Positions 31,801 to 44,990 of a stretch of DNA of 64,000 nucleotides are shown here, one piece after another. Within the stretch, counting starts at the first letter, position 1. Every line of letters begins with the position of its first letter. Source of the stretch: Motacilla alba alba (lineage: Eukaryota > Chordata > Aves > Passeriformes > Motacillidae); NCBI RefSeq assembly GCF_015832195.1, contig NC_052031.1, positions 12,029,850-12,093,849 of the forward strand. The letters are read 5' to 3'. The position numbers were made by a program, and so were the translations under genes. The notes under the pieces are model-generated. The model did no database searches, was not told the DNA's origin, and worked only from the letters and a program-made list of their open reading frames with translations.

Positions 31801-34059
31801 TGGAGGTGATGCCACCAGAGCTCTCCACTTTTTGTCAGGCCCTCCCCCTCAGGTGTCCCTGCTCTGATGGCAATTCCTCTTGCTTCTGCAGCTGATGAAG
31901 TCCAAATGGAATAAATGATGGACCGACACAATGACAAATTCCCCCTAATTTCCCCATTCATTTCAGGCATTTCCCTCACAGCAGGAGGCCACAGTAATCA
32001 ATGTGTACAGCAGCTCTGCCACCATCAGCCCAAGGCTGGCCTGGAGCAGACCTGCAGAATCAGATGCTGATTTTCCCCGTCCAGGTCTGGATTGCCTCCT
32101 GGTGACCCAGCCAACACAGAAAAGTGATTGGGGACCACTGGTCCAGGACTGGCCATGTAAACACTGCAGGCTCAGGTGGAACAAATGGGCCCCACGAGTC
32201 AAAGCAGGGTAGTATGAGCTGTCACTGTACAACAGCAACAATTACTTTCACATCAAGATGCCAAGCCCAGGAAACCTCGGCCAGCATAGCCTGAGGGACA
32301 GTAAGGAACTATTACATGTTTCTTTATAAAAGACCATATTGAAGTCATAGATTAAAAAGCACAAAAGCAGTTGTAGCATAGTGAAAGACAAAGTATGAAT
32401 TGACCCATTCATTTAATAACACCTCTTACTCCCTTTTCTTGCCTTTGTATGTCAAAAAGCTGTCCACAGCCAGCTTTTATTGGATACAGGAGTGGTGGGA
32501 GCTGCCCTGGGGGAAAAGGGGGATAAAGTCAGGCCATGTGGGATGCTGCTGCCTTTGCTCGGTGCTCTGGAACACAGTGCAAGCCTGCACAGACACGTGT
32601 CCAGAGAAGGGAGAATCTGGCAGCTCTGCCACTGGGCTGCCCCTTCCTGGCAGCCCCACTGCTGGGAGGGCAGCTCAGACCCGTGATCTTTGTGGCCACC
32701 CCACCCCACAGCAGGTTGGCTGCCCATGGGAGCGTGGCCCCTGGCATGCAGGGTATGCCAGCCACGCAGGCATGGCCCTGCTAAAGCTCTTCTGCTCTCT
32801 ATACAGAGTTATTTATAGGCAGGAGAAAATAGACTCTGCAACCCAGTGCTGATCTTCTGAACTTTAGCAAAAAGCATTAGGAAAAAATGCAAGCAGAGTA
32901 TTTTTCACTAAGGTCTTTCAGTAGAAAGGTCATTCACCAGCATAATAAAAACCAAAATACTTTAAAAGAAAACCATTTTATCCTCTAAATCATAAATAAT
33001 ATACATAGTTGCAGAATTCTTATTATTGGCTAATATTGCACCATTTAAAAATATTTTAAATTACCATGTATGTGACCTTAGGGAACTCCCAGATATTTTA
33101 TGGTGTCTGATGGAATCAGGGCATGAAAACACAGAACAAAATGGACACAGGAAAAACTACCAAGTCATAAGAGCTCAAATCACAGCAACACAGTTAGACA
33201 GACTGACCTACAGCTTAAGTAACACAATCAATATGAGCCATAAAAAGCAAAGAAAACTTGAACTACATAAACTTACAAAAGTAGCATGAGAATATAAATT
33301 ATTTTTAAAAACAGTCAGATTTGAGTCTTTGGCAGAGAGGAAATAACCTCCCCAGGCTGGTATCCCCAAGATGTCTGGTGAGCTTAACACCAACCAGCCA
33401 TCCTCTCAAGAATAAAGGTTCTCTGTGAGTTCATTATGCAATGTCTTTTAAATTAGTTTTCCCCTTTGAAAGAAACTTTTTTGGATTTTCCTGTTACTTC
33501 TAGCATGACAAATGTTGTGCAGTGTGTCATTGTCAAAAACACAAAGGACATGCAGCCTTAATCAGGACTAGGAATAGTCAATGGATAAGACTGTGTTGTG
33601 TAGCAAGGAGCTCTGTAAGCACAGACATCCCAAATGATGTGTTAAGGAACAGGATGACACCAGGATCCCAAGGTGACAAAAACAAAGTACAAATCACCAA
33701 TCAGTGTTCCCAAGAGCTGTGAAGAACCTGTTTTAAGGCACAGCTAAAAACATAATGTGAATATCCTGCATAGGGTGACAGTGCAAAAAAGGCAGCAAGG
33801 GGGTACAAAAGGCAGTTGTGGACCCTTCAAGACCAAGGGACAAAGAAAGAAAATAATTGCTCCAGCACCATCTTCCTTGCTGCTCTTAACATGAGCAGCA
33901 TTGCTGTGCACCTGCAGCAGTTCCTCCATCACTTCTGGCAGAGAAAGAGCTCTGCCCTTGTGTTTGCCATTGTCACATTCTGCCACTGCAGCTCAAGCAG
34001 TCACTTCTAGGACGTTACCTTTTACCATGTGACTGGGCAGAGAAAACCAGGATTTTAGA

Positions 34060-34062
<3 letters not shown>

Positions 34063-34101
<39 letters not shown>
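34063..34101. repeat. (GT)19 microsatellite
   Basis: A perfect run of about 19 GT dinucleotides in the intergenic region, ending at GCAAACATGG. It is probably length-variable. Confidence 0.97.
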
Positions 34102-34102
<1 letters not shown>

Positions 34103-34234
34103 AAACATGGTCTCTGCTCTAGCTTTCCTCCTCCATAGCTTCATGCTGCTGCAGCCCTCTGAGGCACAACTGGTCATTACAGATTAAAGGCAAGTCAGCA
34201 GACCCTGTAAACATTTATACAGTATAGAGAAATG

Positions 34235-34320
34235 AGATAGAGAATATCCAGTAGCCCAATGGTTAGAAAGATGAATTTCAGTATCCCAAGTTCAGTTCCT
34301 GTTCCAGAGACTAATGGGAT
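34235..34320 (+). mobile_element. Probable MIR-like SINE 5' (tRNA-related) remnant
   Basis: The stretch AGTAGCCCAATGGTTAG resembles the A-box region of amniote MIR-type SINEs (AGTAGCCCAGTGGTTAG). The following CCCAAGTTCAGTTCCTGTTC resembles the B-box region (GGTTCAATTCC). The spacing between them is tRNA-like. The copy is diverged and its 3' half is unclear. Confidence 0.5.
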
Positions 34321-35647
34321 ACAAATAGAGGGCAGGATTAACCTCATCCAAGTTTAGATATCTACATTACCATTCCTCATTCCAAGCTTTTTGCACAGGA
34401 CACTAATGGGCACTTTTAGATAACTATTTGTCTGAAACCTTCAGGAATGAATTATTTATTCTGCAGAAGCATCTAAAAATTTCCACTGAATGAAAAAATG
34501 TGCAGGGTCACTAGGTCCAAGTCATACCCAACATCTCCGTTTCTGAAGTCAGGCTAGTTAAATCCCTACTAAAATATTCCCAGATGCCTTTAATGTGAGA
34601 CGTGTCCAGATCAGTCTGCATGAAGGAGTTAAACAGGTCAATGCTGAGGGCTCAGCCAGAGTTATTTGTTATGTTATGTTTGTGTGCAACATCTCCATCA
34701 GTCACCCACAGCTGGGGCAGGGGCTCAGCCCCACAGGCAGTCAGGAGGCAGCTGAGCTGCAGCTCTGCCACTGTGGGACAACCTAGAGAATTGCTACCAG
34801 CACCAACAAGGAAGGTGACCAAGCCCTTCTGAGAATTGGAGCCTTCCTACCCAGGGAGTCCGGCTGAGACCAAAACTCCCAGTGCCTGTTATTGTCCTGC
34901 CTGCACTGCTTGCACAACCACCCCCTGCTGTGGCCCCAGAACACACGTGCCATGCTCAGAAAGTAACAAAAAAGTGAGTAACTGTGGGTGGCACAGGGTT
35001 ATAAGAACAAATTTTTCGCAGTGCATCTAACTAGCAGGTAATTACTAATGTGTTTGCAAAGGTGTCGCGTTGGTAACTTACAGTCTCTCTTTCCAAAGTT
35101 CACATTTGCATGGCAAATCCTGCGTCCTCTTCTGAAGAGATGATACTGCTCTTCAGTGGGATGTGCATTCAGTGCCTGGAGAGCACAGCTCAGGGTTTGG
35201 TGCAGAGCTCTCAGAGAGAGGTGTGTGTATCTAACAGACCATGCACAAGGTTTCCCTCAGAGTGCAATTCCTGGGGGCTCATCACAGGTCCCTTCTTCCA
35301 GGTGCTTCTGCCTGGAACCTGTCAGTGCCTCTGTCCCTGACCCACAGCCCACCATCCCAACTCCAATTCCTCACACTTGTTTACCTTTCCTTCTTGCAGA
35401 CCTCCCAAATGATTTTATTTTTGGGTCTGGCAGTTTTTTCCCCATTAATTATACCTATGGGGTTTTTTTTCTCTTTTAAAAGTATTCCAGATATTTTCAA
35501 AATCTAAGCCTGGGTGTCTCAGAAATGGGACCAGGTCCTCACAGAATATGGAGGAAATCAATGCCTGGGTTCTAACTTCTTCCTTTGGGGGGCACAGAAG
35601 CAGAATTATTTTCTACTTCTTTGCACATGTGATAGGATTGATGAAGA

Positions 35648-35712
35648 AGAGAAAATGGAATGGAACTTCCCTGCCTAAAGCAGAGAAAATGAAATGGAAC
35701 TTCCCTGTCTCC
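35648..35712. repeat. 34-bp tandem duplication (two copies)
   Basis: AGAGAAAATGGAATGGAACT and its continuation recur with a period of 34 bases (35648-35681 and 35682-35712), with few differences. It is a local duplication in intergenic DNA with no known role. Confidence 0.8.
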
Positions 35713-38700
35713 TCCACAGCAAAGAGGAGCTAAACATGCATGGACAGACACACAGGTTCATAAAAGCACATCCCAACAGTGGCACAAGCAACCCCTGCTC
35801 AGATTTTCACCAATAAAGCCTGTGTAGGTACATTCAGTCCTGACCTTCTCTTGTACTGGGATCATTTTGGTTTTCTATCATGATACCTGAATTTTGTGTT
35901 GTTTTTCTTGCAGTAGTCATGACCTTGTAGTTATGTGTATCAAATGATTATTCTACTCTCCAGGAAATAAAAGGTGACTCATATGAAAACAGTGGATTGT
36001 GTTTAGTGAGCACTGTCTGTAACATACCTGAATCCCAAAATACTCTTTAACTCCCTTGGCTTTCTGAAAAATGGTTAGGGGCTGGTATAGAAGCCCTGAA
36101 GATAAAAAGATAATGTGTATGTCTCGAATACCAAAAGCTGGATGGCTGTGGAGCCAAGCAAGGATTGTTGGTAATAACATGCTGTGGAAAAGAACAAGAT
36201 GTGTCTGGGAAGGGGAACATACTGAGGCAGGGTAGTACTTTTCTGTGACAAGCATCCTTTTTCTGGCTGCTGGAAATAAGCACAACACAGTTCAGTGCAA
36301 GCATGAAATGTAGCTGAGAAGTGGGCATGGAACATAGCGGGGGGGATCAAGACCACCCAAGACCCATCAAGTCCCCTGACTCATATCCAGAAAGGTCTGA
36401 AAGAATAGACTCTGCATGATCACTAATTCACATGGAAAGAGAGGAAATGGTCTTCAGGGCAGGGAAACTTATCTACAAAAAGGTACCCCCACCAAGCCTG
36501 GGCATCCTTCCTTTTATTCTTTCTTTCTCTTTTTCTTTCTCCCTTCTTTTTCATCTTACCTCTTTATCCAAACCCACTGTCATGTGCTTATGCAGAAGAT
36601 CAGGGACTAACATACCAATTTCCATACCAATTGAGTAATTTACTAATAAAACTTCATGGTTTTGTGACCCCTCTGAGTTTTGTGATTCCTTTCAGCCACG
36701 AGCATTTACAAATCTTGATGACTCCCTCTGCCTTGAGGGTGGGACAACACAGCTGTTTAACCAAGTGATTAGAACTGTTATCCCCCTGTACCACACAGTG
36801 ACACTGGTAGAAGATTAAGATATTATGGTCATGATATGCATAGCTGAACTATGTTTGTCTATTCCAGACTTAGCCCATCCAGGGTTTTTCATATCATAAG
36901 AATTAGGAGACTACCAAGGGATGACTGTGGTTATAATCTACTTGCACCATTCACAGCTCACACTGATACTCCCTTATGTCCCTACTAAGTGACATAAAAG
37001 GTACAATGCAAGTTGGGGGACTGGTGGCAATTTTTTATTTCTTGCCTAGGTGATAAATTAATCAGTTGTGTTTGTAGCATAGGGATTTTGAGAATGGGAA
37101 TTCAGAAGCACTTTTTTTCCCTAATCCCTTTTAATGACTATAGCACTTTTGTTTCCTTCTAGTATTTCCTCCAAGGAAGCAAAAAACCTTTGAATTAAAC
37201 TAATGTTAGTTGTCTATTACTGGATAGCACAAAGAGAGACTGAAATTAAGCACTAACAATGTTCTGAAACTAGCATGACCTTAAATTACAGCAGGTTAAT
37301 AAATCACTTCAAATGTAAATCTCTCTCTGCTCTCACCTTGAGATCTGAATACCTTTAATCAAGTTGCATAATAGAAATTTTGATGATCAAAGCCTGCAAC
37401 TGCTGGTAGAGTGAGACTACAAGTTGGAGAGACAGCTGGGACTTAAAGTTTGTGCTGTTCAACAAAAAATGCTTTGGAAATTGAGTCTCTCAGGAACCTG
37501 TAAAACATAACAAAGTGTTGCAAAAGGTTTCAATATTTAACAAAAGCCATTGTAAATCTTTTGAAGCCCAGCATGGACCTCAAGGGGACCAAGGAGATAG
37601 GAAGGGATCAAAGAGTCTTTGGGGTAAGTCACAAGATTCATGTTCATGAGCACAACTGTGGGATGAGTTGTGGCAGCCTGTGTCCCAGCAGAGCTCTCCA
37701 GTAATGCCCTTCCCCTGGGACAAGGACAGCTGACACCACCAGAGCTTGGGGACCTGCCCCTTGCAGCACAAGCGCATGGGATGCAGAGCCAAGCCAAGGT
37801 TCACAAACCTGAGAGAGCCAAGGATAAATGTAGGGGTTCAGTCCTGCTAAGGAGCTGCAGGGCAGCTGCAACACCAGCATCTTAACACTGCTGTCCTGCA
37901 GCAGCTCTTCGTGGGATTTGAGGCAAAGGTCCAGTGTCACTTGTTCTGTGGTCTTCTTTAACATCAACACAAAACAGACCTGCCTGCATCTGATTTTTTT
38001 TTTTAATTACCTCATCATTCTGCAAGTTTGAACAGGCAGTGTTCCTAAGGCTTCAGTGTGAAAATCTGGGAGGAGGAAGACAAAAGGACAAATGGAAGAC
38101 AGAAGAAAACTCAGAGTGGCATTAACCTCCTTGACATGCTTCCCTCTCTACGCTGTACCAGGCTGCTAAATTTAAAGTGTTCGTGATTTTCTGAGAATGT
38201 TCCTGTTCAAGCATTTGCTCTCTGTGTTCTTCTACTGGGGTGCAAGGCAGCATGAGGCTGTCATGGTTTTCTTCCTGTTTATCAATATTACTGCTCAGAG
38301 TCACAAAAACAGCCTCATCTTAGAGACGTAATTTATGGGGGTGTCTGTCCCTCCACACTTAGGAAGCTTCTAAAAGGAGGAAAAGAGAATAATTACAAGA
38401 GAATAATTACAAGAATAATAAGTTTTGTAAAACTCTTAATCATATAAATCAGACAATACTCCCTGTGAAATAAAAATGAAAGCTTGGTTCCACTGGAATA
38501 AAACATAAACCTCTGATTTCAAGGTGGACAGGATTTCACTTCTAGGATAAACCTAGAAGAGAAATGAGCGGTAATGCCTGGTTTATTTGAGCGCAGGGGG
38601 AACATCCCCAGCAGAGTACCAGGCTACTTGAGCTCTTCAAGCCTTTTACAAGGAACATAAAAGCCAGAGATCTGGTGCCAAATCCCCTGGCTGGCTCTCT

Positions 38701-41465
38701 CCAAAATGAGGAGTAATTCTTACATACCATGGAGGATTTCAGCACGTGCTCAAAAGCAAATACCTGGATTTGCCTCATCCAAAGCCAAGCAGTGCCTGCA
38801 GGTGTGCAGAGTGCTGCAGTGCCCTTCTGGCCCTATGTACTCTGCAAAGCTGAGCTGGCCTGGAAACATGGACAACCACAGCCCCAGGGCACTCCACCTC
38901 AGCTTAGGAGCATGATTCACAGCAGCCATCTCAGATTATCAGTGTAACAACTGCTAGCTGGATCATCTACAGTCCAAACCACCCCTTCACAGAGAAGCAA
39001 AGCCAGGCTCACCAAGCTGCCCTTCCCTGCTGCTTTGTGCCCCAGAATAGACAACATTAAAAACATTTTGGCCGTGGGTTTTTTAATCTTTTTAATTCTG
39101 TTTGGTATGTAAACCAAAGCATATTAAATGCATGTATCGGTGTACACATTTGTATGTAGTCCACATATTTCAGCCCATTTCTTACAGAAGTCTGCACTAA
39201 TAGATTGTATCCACCACAGGTCCTCAGGTTCCTTCTGTTTCCCAGCAGAGGATCTGGGAAGGTAGCTCAAGGGGAAAGGCTGCTGCTCTTTAAGTGCTGC
39301 ATCCCCCCCTTCATGAAATGCTGGTCTCAGGAGGAGGCAGAGCCCAGCTTGCAGCAGAAGAGTAATTGCCTTCTGGAAGTGAGCTGCAGCACTCAGAGCA
39401 TCTGTGCCTTCCAAATGCAGTTTTCAGTCCCCATCTGCAGGCAGGATGGAGCAGGGCAGCTCAGCACCCCAGCTAGGCTGGGGGACATCGGGCTGAGCTG
39501 GGCCCAGGGCTGGGGGACACTGAGGTGAGCTGAGTAAACCATGGCACAGCAGGGGAGGATGAAGAACAGCCATTCTGTCCAAATCACAGCAGGGATCTGC
39601 AGATAAAATTTTGTCTACCCTTCTTCATTTAATCACCAGCCAGAGCTTTTAGGGTCTTTACAACAAGTGGTTGTAAAGGGGCAGCTGCTGTGCAGTTCTG
39701 GCAGGGGCAGCCTGGGGTAGGCACAGGCGTGCAATAGGTGCACACACCTACTGATGAGACAGAAAGGTGGGAACAGGCAGACACATCTGTGTGTGCAGCT
39801 GGGGCAGAGCAGGTACAGCCTGCTGTGCCTCATGCTTCGGGGAAGCAGCAGGGCTGCAGAGAAGAGCAGCACAAACCCTGCAGAAACGGGGGGGTGTGCA
39901 TCCAGCGCTCAGGCCGGTGCCTTGCTCTGGTGACCCAAAGCAGCCCGAACCACAGCAGCTTCCCAAGCTAGGATTTCATGACAGCTGAAAGAAGAAAGAC
40001 AACTACCCTCTCAGACAGCAACACATTGATCAATTACATAAGCAAAACAATGAATTCCCAGATTTCCAGCTCGAGGAAGTGGCTATACACAGGACAGGAG
40101 AGGGGTGTGTGCAGCTGAGCTGTGAGCTCCGCAGCACCTGCATGGTGGCTTACTGCCTCCTCAAACACCAACAACCACCAAAGTCCTGCCTATACCAAAG
40201 ATTTTGTCTGCTTGATAGGTTGATGCCCAAACTCTAAGGCAGCAAAATCCTGAAGGCAAGTTTTCCTTAGTCCTCACGCTGGAAAGCAAAGATTAAGAGC
40301 AACATGTCGAGCTTCAGCCCAAGGCAAAAGACAAGAACGACTTAATCAATATGTTCAGGTGAGATACTCTTCACTTTAGCTGAGGAAGCAGAAGGAAGGT
40401 TTTGATTAAAGTCCACCTTCCAGCCCTTTCCCATTTCATGAGGTTTCACCATTATCTAAGCACTCTCCTTCTCCTGCTCGCAAACAGGTTGCTAATTCAG
40501 GCAATGTTACTCAAATTTGTCAAAAGTGATTTAAAATCCCATCAACATCAGAAAACTGTCAAGGGTAATATTAACCCCTAAGTCCAGCAAGTCAAGAACT
40601 ACATTTCCACTAGTTTTTAATTCAAATTACCCTGTAGTAAGTTTGTCTTCATTTTCTGTTGCGACACAGTCCTCTAATTAATACATTTTTACAACCAAAA
40701 TAATGAGTTTTCTATATTACATCTGTCTAATAATGTATCTTCCAAGAAAAATGAGATTGATCATTATTTTAAAATACTGGCTTTATGGGGTTTTTATTTC
40801 ATTTATGAGATCTGCACAGATAAATCAAAAAAACCACCATTTCCATCACCCTCCCAGAATGGGATTAATTTACCATAACGAAAATGGATGGGAGCATCAG
40901 AAGTGCTCACTCCAAATATGCTCACAGTGACTAATACCATGAATATGAAAAACTATCTTAACTGATAGCTAGGTTGCAGATAGATCTTGGCAGAAAGGAA
41001 GACAGAGGAAATGAATGTAATCACTGCAAAATATGCAAAAATGACAGAGAGAGGAAAGTCTAGACAATGTGAGATGATTGCCATGCTCTCCAGTTTGGAA
41101 TGCAAAGCCTGTCTTCTGATTGTTCTGAGGTTTAAACTGCCGAGCAAACACTGCTCTTCAAACCCATATGGGCAAGCAATTTGCCATATGTTTTAGAACA
41201 TGGCACAAGTACCCAGAGATGCACCACTGCTAATGCTGCAAATAAAAAAAAAGCCAGAAATGCCATCCCTGTCGCTCTGATTCATTAACAAGGGAGTGGA
41301 GTGCTCCAAGCTTGTTTTTTAAAAAGAAATACCAAACCTCTGCATGGTAGCTTTTCCTTCTCCATGCTTGTACCCTGGTGAGCTTGCCCTGGCTCCCAGA
41401 GCCCTGGCACCAAGAATTGATCTGGGGCCCTGGGTTGATGGTAAATTGTGTCCCGGCAACTGAAA

Positions 41466-42037
41466 GGGCCAGCTGTATCCTGGGGTGCATCAATCACAGT
41501 ATTAATGGGCAGTAGAGGGAGGTGATTGTCCTGCTGCACACTGCCCTGGTATGCACTCTGTGCAGTTTTGGGCACCTCAGTTTGAGGAGGATATAGAACT
41601 ATTAGAGAGTATCCAGAGGAAAGTGGCTAAGGTGATGAAATCTCTTGAGGACAAAGTTCACAAGGAGTGGCTGAAGTCACTTGGCTTGTTCAGTCTAGAG
41701 AAGGGAAGGCTGATGGGTGATATCGTGGCAGCCTAAAACTTCTTCCAGCGGGGAGAAAAGAGGAGCTGATCGCTTTTCTCTGTTATCCAGTGACATGACA
41801 ATGGAACAAAGCTGCATCAGAGGAAATTTAGATCAGGTTTTCACAGAGAGGTTGGTCATCTCTGGAACAGGCTCCTGGAGCAAGCAGTGATGGCACCAAC
41901 CCCAGAGGAGTTCAAAGTGCACCTGAATGATGTTCTTAGTCACATGGTTCAGTTTTAAGTTGTCCTGAAAGAAGCAGGGAATTGGACTTGATGATCCTTA
42001 TGGGGTCCCTTCCAACTTGAAATGTTCTAAGGTTCCA
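41466..42037 (+). mobile_element. CR1 LINE fragment (3' end of ORF2 and 3'UTR)
   Basis: The segment contains, in order, the CR1 words AGAGGGAGGTGATTGTCCTG, TGTGCAGTTTTGGGCACCTC, AGAGTATCCAGAGGAAAGTG, TCAGTCTAGAGAAGGGAAGG and GGAACAGGCTCCTGGAGCAA. It ends with TTGGACTTGATGATCCTTAT and GGGTCCCTTCCAACTTGAAA. These match the 3' part of avian CR1 non-LTR retrotransposons. Stops break the reverse-transcriptase frame; only about 60 codons remain open (41551-41736). It is a 5'-truncated, immobile copy and the best phylogenetic marker in the intergenic region. Confidence 0.93.
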
Positions 42038-43384
42038 AACCATCCAAGTCCAGCAATGCACTGTATCCACCTAAATCTTGTATGGAGAAAAGATCCAGGG
42101 ACAACTGTCTCCATGTCCTCCCACCCCCTCTGAAGCACGGGAAGAAATCCTGGGCACCAGGACTCAAAGGAAACCACATGTGCTCCATTCAGCTTGACAT
42201 CTTCCCTCTCCTATTCCTCAGCCTCCCTACACCATGAAGAGGTTACATGGGCAAAACTGTGCTTTTGTGAAACCTTACTCCTAATTTCTATCATCATTTT
42301 AAACATCAATATTCCATGCACTCAGCCTTAAACTAACAAGGCAATGCCTTCTTTCGGTAGGGAAAATGTGCTCTCTTCAAGATCCCAGCTGGTGATTCTT
42401 GGTCTTCTCCTAAGTATTTCTTCTACCCCTATGCACGCACCGCTCTCCTTCTCCATGTCTCAGTGATCCATTTGTCTGCCCCTCCCAACCACATCACACA
42501 TGAACAGAGCACCACTCCATCATAAAACCAACACTACCTGCAAATATTTAAAGAAACTGTTAGCTAATGATGGCTCGTTCCCAGGAGAGTGTGCAAAATT
42601 TCCAAATACATTGAAAAAAATCTCTAATTGAATGGACTATCTAAACAGCTTGTACCACCTCATATTCTTACCAGTGTTGCATGCTGCTGGTACATCATTT
42701 ACCTGAACAGTTGTCAAATATCAGGGCAGGCTGAGGACACTTGCACATAGGATACTTCTGGTCTTTTGAGTCTGATTATATTGATGGTGGCTATAACTAT
42801 TTACAGATCATAGTTTTAGGACACTAACAGTGTTTGCTTGTAGTCAAACAGTCAGTAACTTGCTCCTGCTTAAGTCTGAAATCTTAAGCCAAAAAGGTAG
42901 GACTTCAATTTACCGTCAAATAGAAATTTGCAACCTGATTTTAATACTATGATTTCTTCCCTCTGCCATATCAATTAAGAACCAGATAATCCTGCTGCTG
43001 GTATTAAATAAAGTGCATTAGTAAGCACAGAAATAATAAAAATAGGAATATTCTTAGAAGAACAATAAGAAGAAATGGTGCTCACAGCTGATAATTCTGT
43101 AGCTGCCCCAGTCAGAGGACCAGGCCGTCAGGGCTGATCCTCACAACTCTATCCCAAAGGCTCTGGAAATGTTTTCTTAAATAATAACTGCATTTAAGAA
43201 GGAGACTTGCAGGGAATTAACAGTCCTGCTGTCTTTCTTGTTGGGTTTTGTCTTTTGGTTTTGTGTTCTGATACAATGAAAGTCTGCATTTTTAGAATGC
43301 AGAACTGCATATGCAAGGAGATCTGTGGCTGAAATAGACAATTTGTTCCCACTGCCCCTTGTGAAGAGAGCTTCCATTTTCTTT
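42038..43384. other. Intergenic, between two CR1 fragments
   Basis: Unique, AT-rich sequence with no reading frame, RNA gene or repeat that I can support. Confidence 0.6.
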
Positions 43385-43535
43385 GTAGCAGTCTCTTAAG
43401 CACTGTAATGCCATGATGAGGCACTCCTGAGCTTTCTCTGCTCCAGGGAGGAGACCTAACTGCTTTAGTCTTTCCTCACAGGGCAGGTGTAGATGGTGGC
43501 TCGATCCTCTCCAGCCTGTCTGCATCTCCATCTAA
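43385..43535 (-). mobile_element. CR1 LINE fragment (internal)
   Basis: Read on the - strand, the segment has GGCTGGAGAGGATCGAGCCA, CTGTGAGGAAAGACTAAAGC, CTGGAGCAGAGAAAGCTCAG and GGCATTACAGTGCTTAAGAG. These are CR1 ORF2-3' words in the usual order. It is short and diverged and lacks both ends. Confidence 0.8.
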
Positions 43536-44951
43536 GGTCAGTAGAAGTTCTTCAGTGTTTGATACCACAACCACTACTCAAGCCACCTAATATACATGAT
43601 TTCCTTGTACTGCAGTTACAACTGTAAGTTTTATAGAGCTTGCCTGGTGTCTTGATGAGTTGAAGTCACAGCTGCTGTTAGAAGGAGCTGATTCAAAGGC
43701 TGAGATCTGGAGAAAAGAGAATCGGTGTTCTCAGTACATTCCCCACCTGTGAGCTCCAGGTATAACACTGATATTATCTGTATTATCAGTAGTGACTTCA
43801 ACAAGGCACCAACCTAATCTTCAATGAGACCCCCACTTATCTTCATGGGTTGGTTTAAATGTTATCTTCAAACATTAATAAATCTATTTTGCCTTTTATT
43901 TCAAATGGCCCAGTTGAGAGAATTAGAAAGAAACAAAATATAAAGGTAGTAGCAAAAGCTGCTCCGCTAGTCCCAGTAGTGCATTCCTTGGCTGTGCATT
44001 ATTAAGCCAACACAAAGAACATTTCCAGGAATACCATTATCCTGCTGCATAGAGAAAAATGCTTCTGATTAGCATGTACTCGATATGCTTGGAAAATTTG
44101 TTCTCCTTCAGAGAATTCCAGCAACAAGTGAAACATCTGTTGTTTCCTCCAAGTTATAACAATTATTTTACAATGATTCCTTTGCATACTTTGAATTTCT
44201 AATTTTTTATTTTTATCTAGAAAGCCAGGATTTGTAGTGCAGTTGGAATTCACAATGTGCACATGTGTGTGGGAAAGAAGAATAGGAAATAATGGCAGTC
44301 CCTAACTGCAGCGTTATGTCACCCCAAGGCTAAAATTGTTGGCCATCTACATTATTTGCATTCACTGTATTAATTCCCCTCTATACACAATGGGAATTAA
44401 TCCCATTTCAATAAATTCAATGGCTCCTATTTATTCCAAGGTTGATGGCAGTGATCCCTATTGTTTGTAGCCACACAATATGCTTTCTGCAGCCAAAAAT
44501 CCAGCTTCCACCCCCTTCCTGCAGCACATGGCTTGTGCAGCTGTGGCAGCACCAGTGCTCAGGGTATAAACACTGAAATACATGGTGTTCAAAGAAAACC
44601 CTAAGTGGGTTGGAGTAGCAGCAGCATGGCAGCAGAAATGGGCAGAGGCACTAGGGAGAGGCTGGAATTGCTTCACCCAGTTTCACAAGTGGTGAAAACA
44701 GGTCATAGCACGGCAAGAAGAGCTGTGAAGAGTCAGATACCTGGACAGCACAGAAGTCAAAAGCCCAGTAATATTCACATCTATAACACTAGAGATAGAC
44801 TCACCTCATTATATTCAGTGCAGTTTATCTGCTCTCAAGAGCTATTGCTTCAAAAGGTGATGCACAAGGAGAGGTGAGAAATGCAGGTTAAATAGGTACT
44901 TTGCTCTTCCTGCTGTGTTTGCCTGCACAACGACAGCACAAGGGCCGGGGG

Positions 44952-44990
44952 CAATGGCCTGTTTCCAGCATCAGCCTCCGAGGGCCATTG
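44952..44990. other. 8-bp inverted repeat (hairpin candidate)
   Basis: CAATGGCC (44952-44959) and GGCCATTG (44983-44990) are perfect inverted copies separated by 23 bases, in a locally GC-rich spot. Pairing does not extend beyond wobble positions, so this is probably too short for a microRNA precursor. Confidence 0.5.

Larger units (their letters stand above)
25881..41465. other. Intergenic region between MAGI2 and PHTF2, first part
   Basis: No gene can be supported here. The region is AT-rich at first, then has GC-richer patches (about 28.1-29.0, 29.7-30.2, 30.7-33.0 and 39.2-40.0 kb). In those patches many overlapping short frames (up to 150 codons, e.g. 32400-32852) appear on both strands simply because stops are rarer. 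None of their translations resembles a known family. A MIR-like remnant, a (GT)n microsatellite and a 34-base tandem duplication are listed separately. Confidence 0.65.

Noticed and set aside
32120..32150. GGGGACCACTGGTCC resembling a hAT transposon end
   Set aside because: No second terminal repeat or target-site duplication could be found.
32400..32852. A 150-codon + strand frame in a GC-rich patch of the intergenic region
   Set aside because: Other long frames overlap it on both strands, its composition is Cys/Trp-rich and unlike a domain, and no family is recognised.
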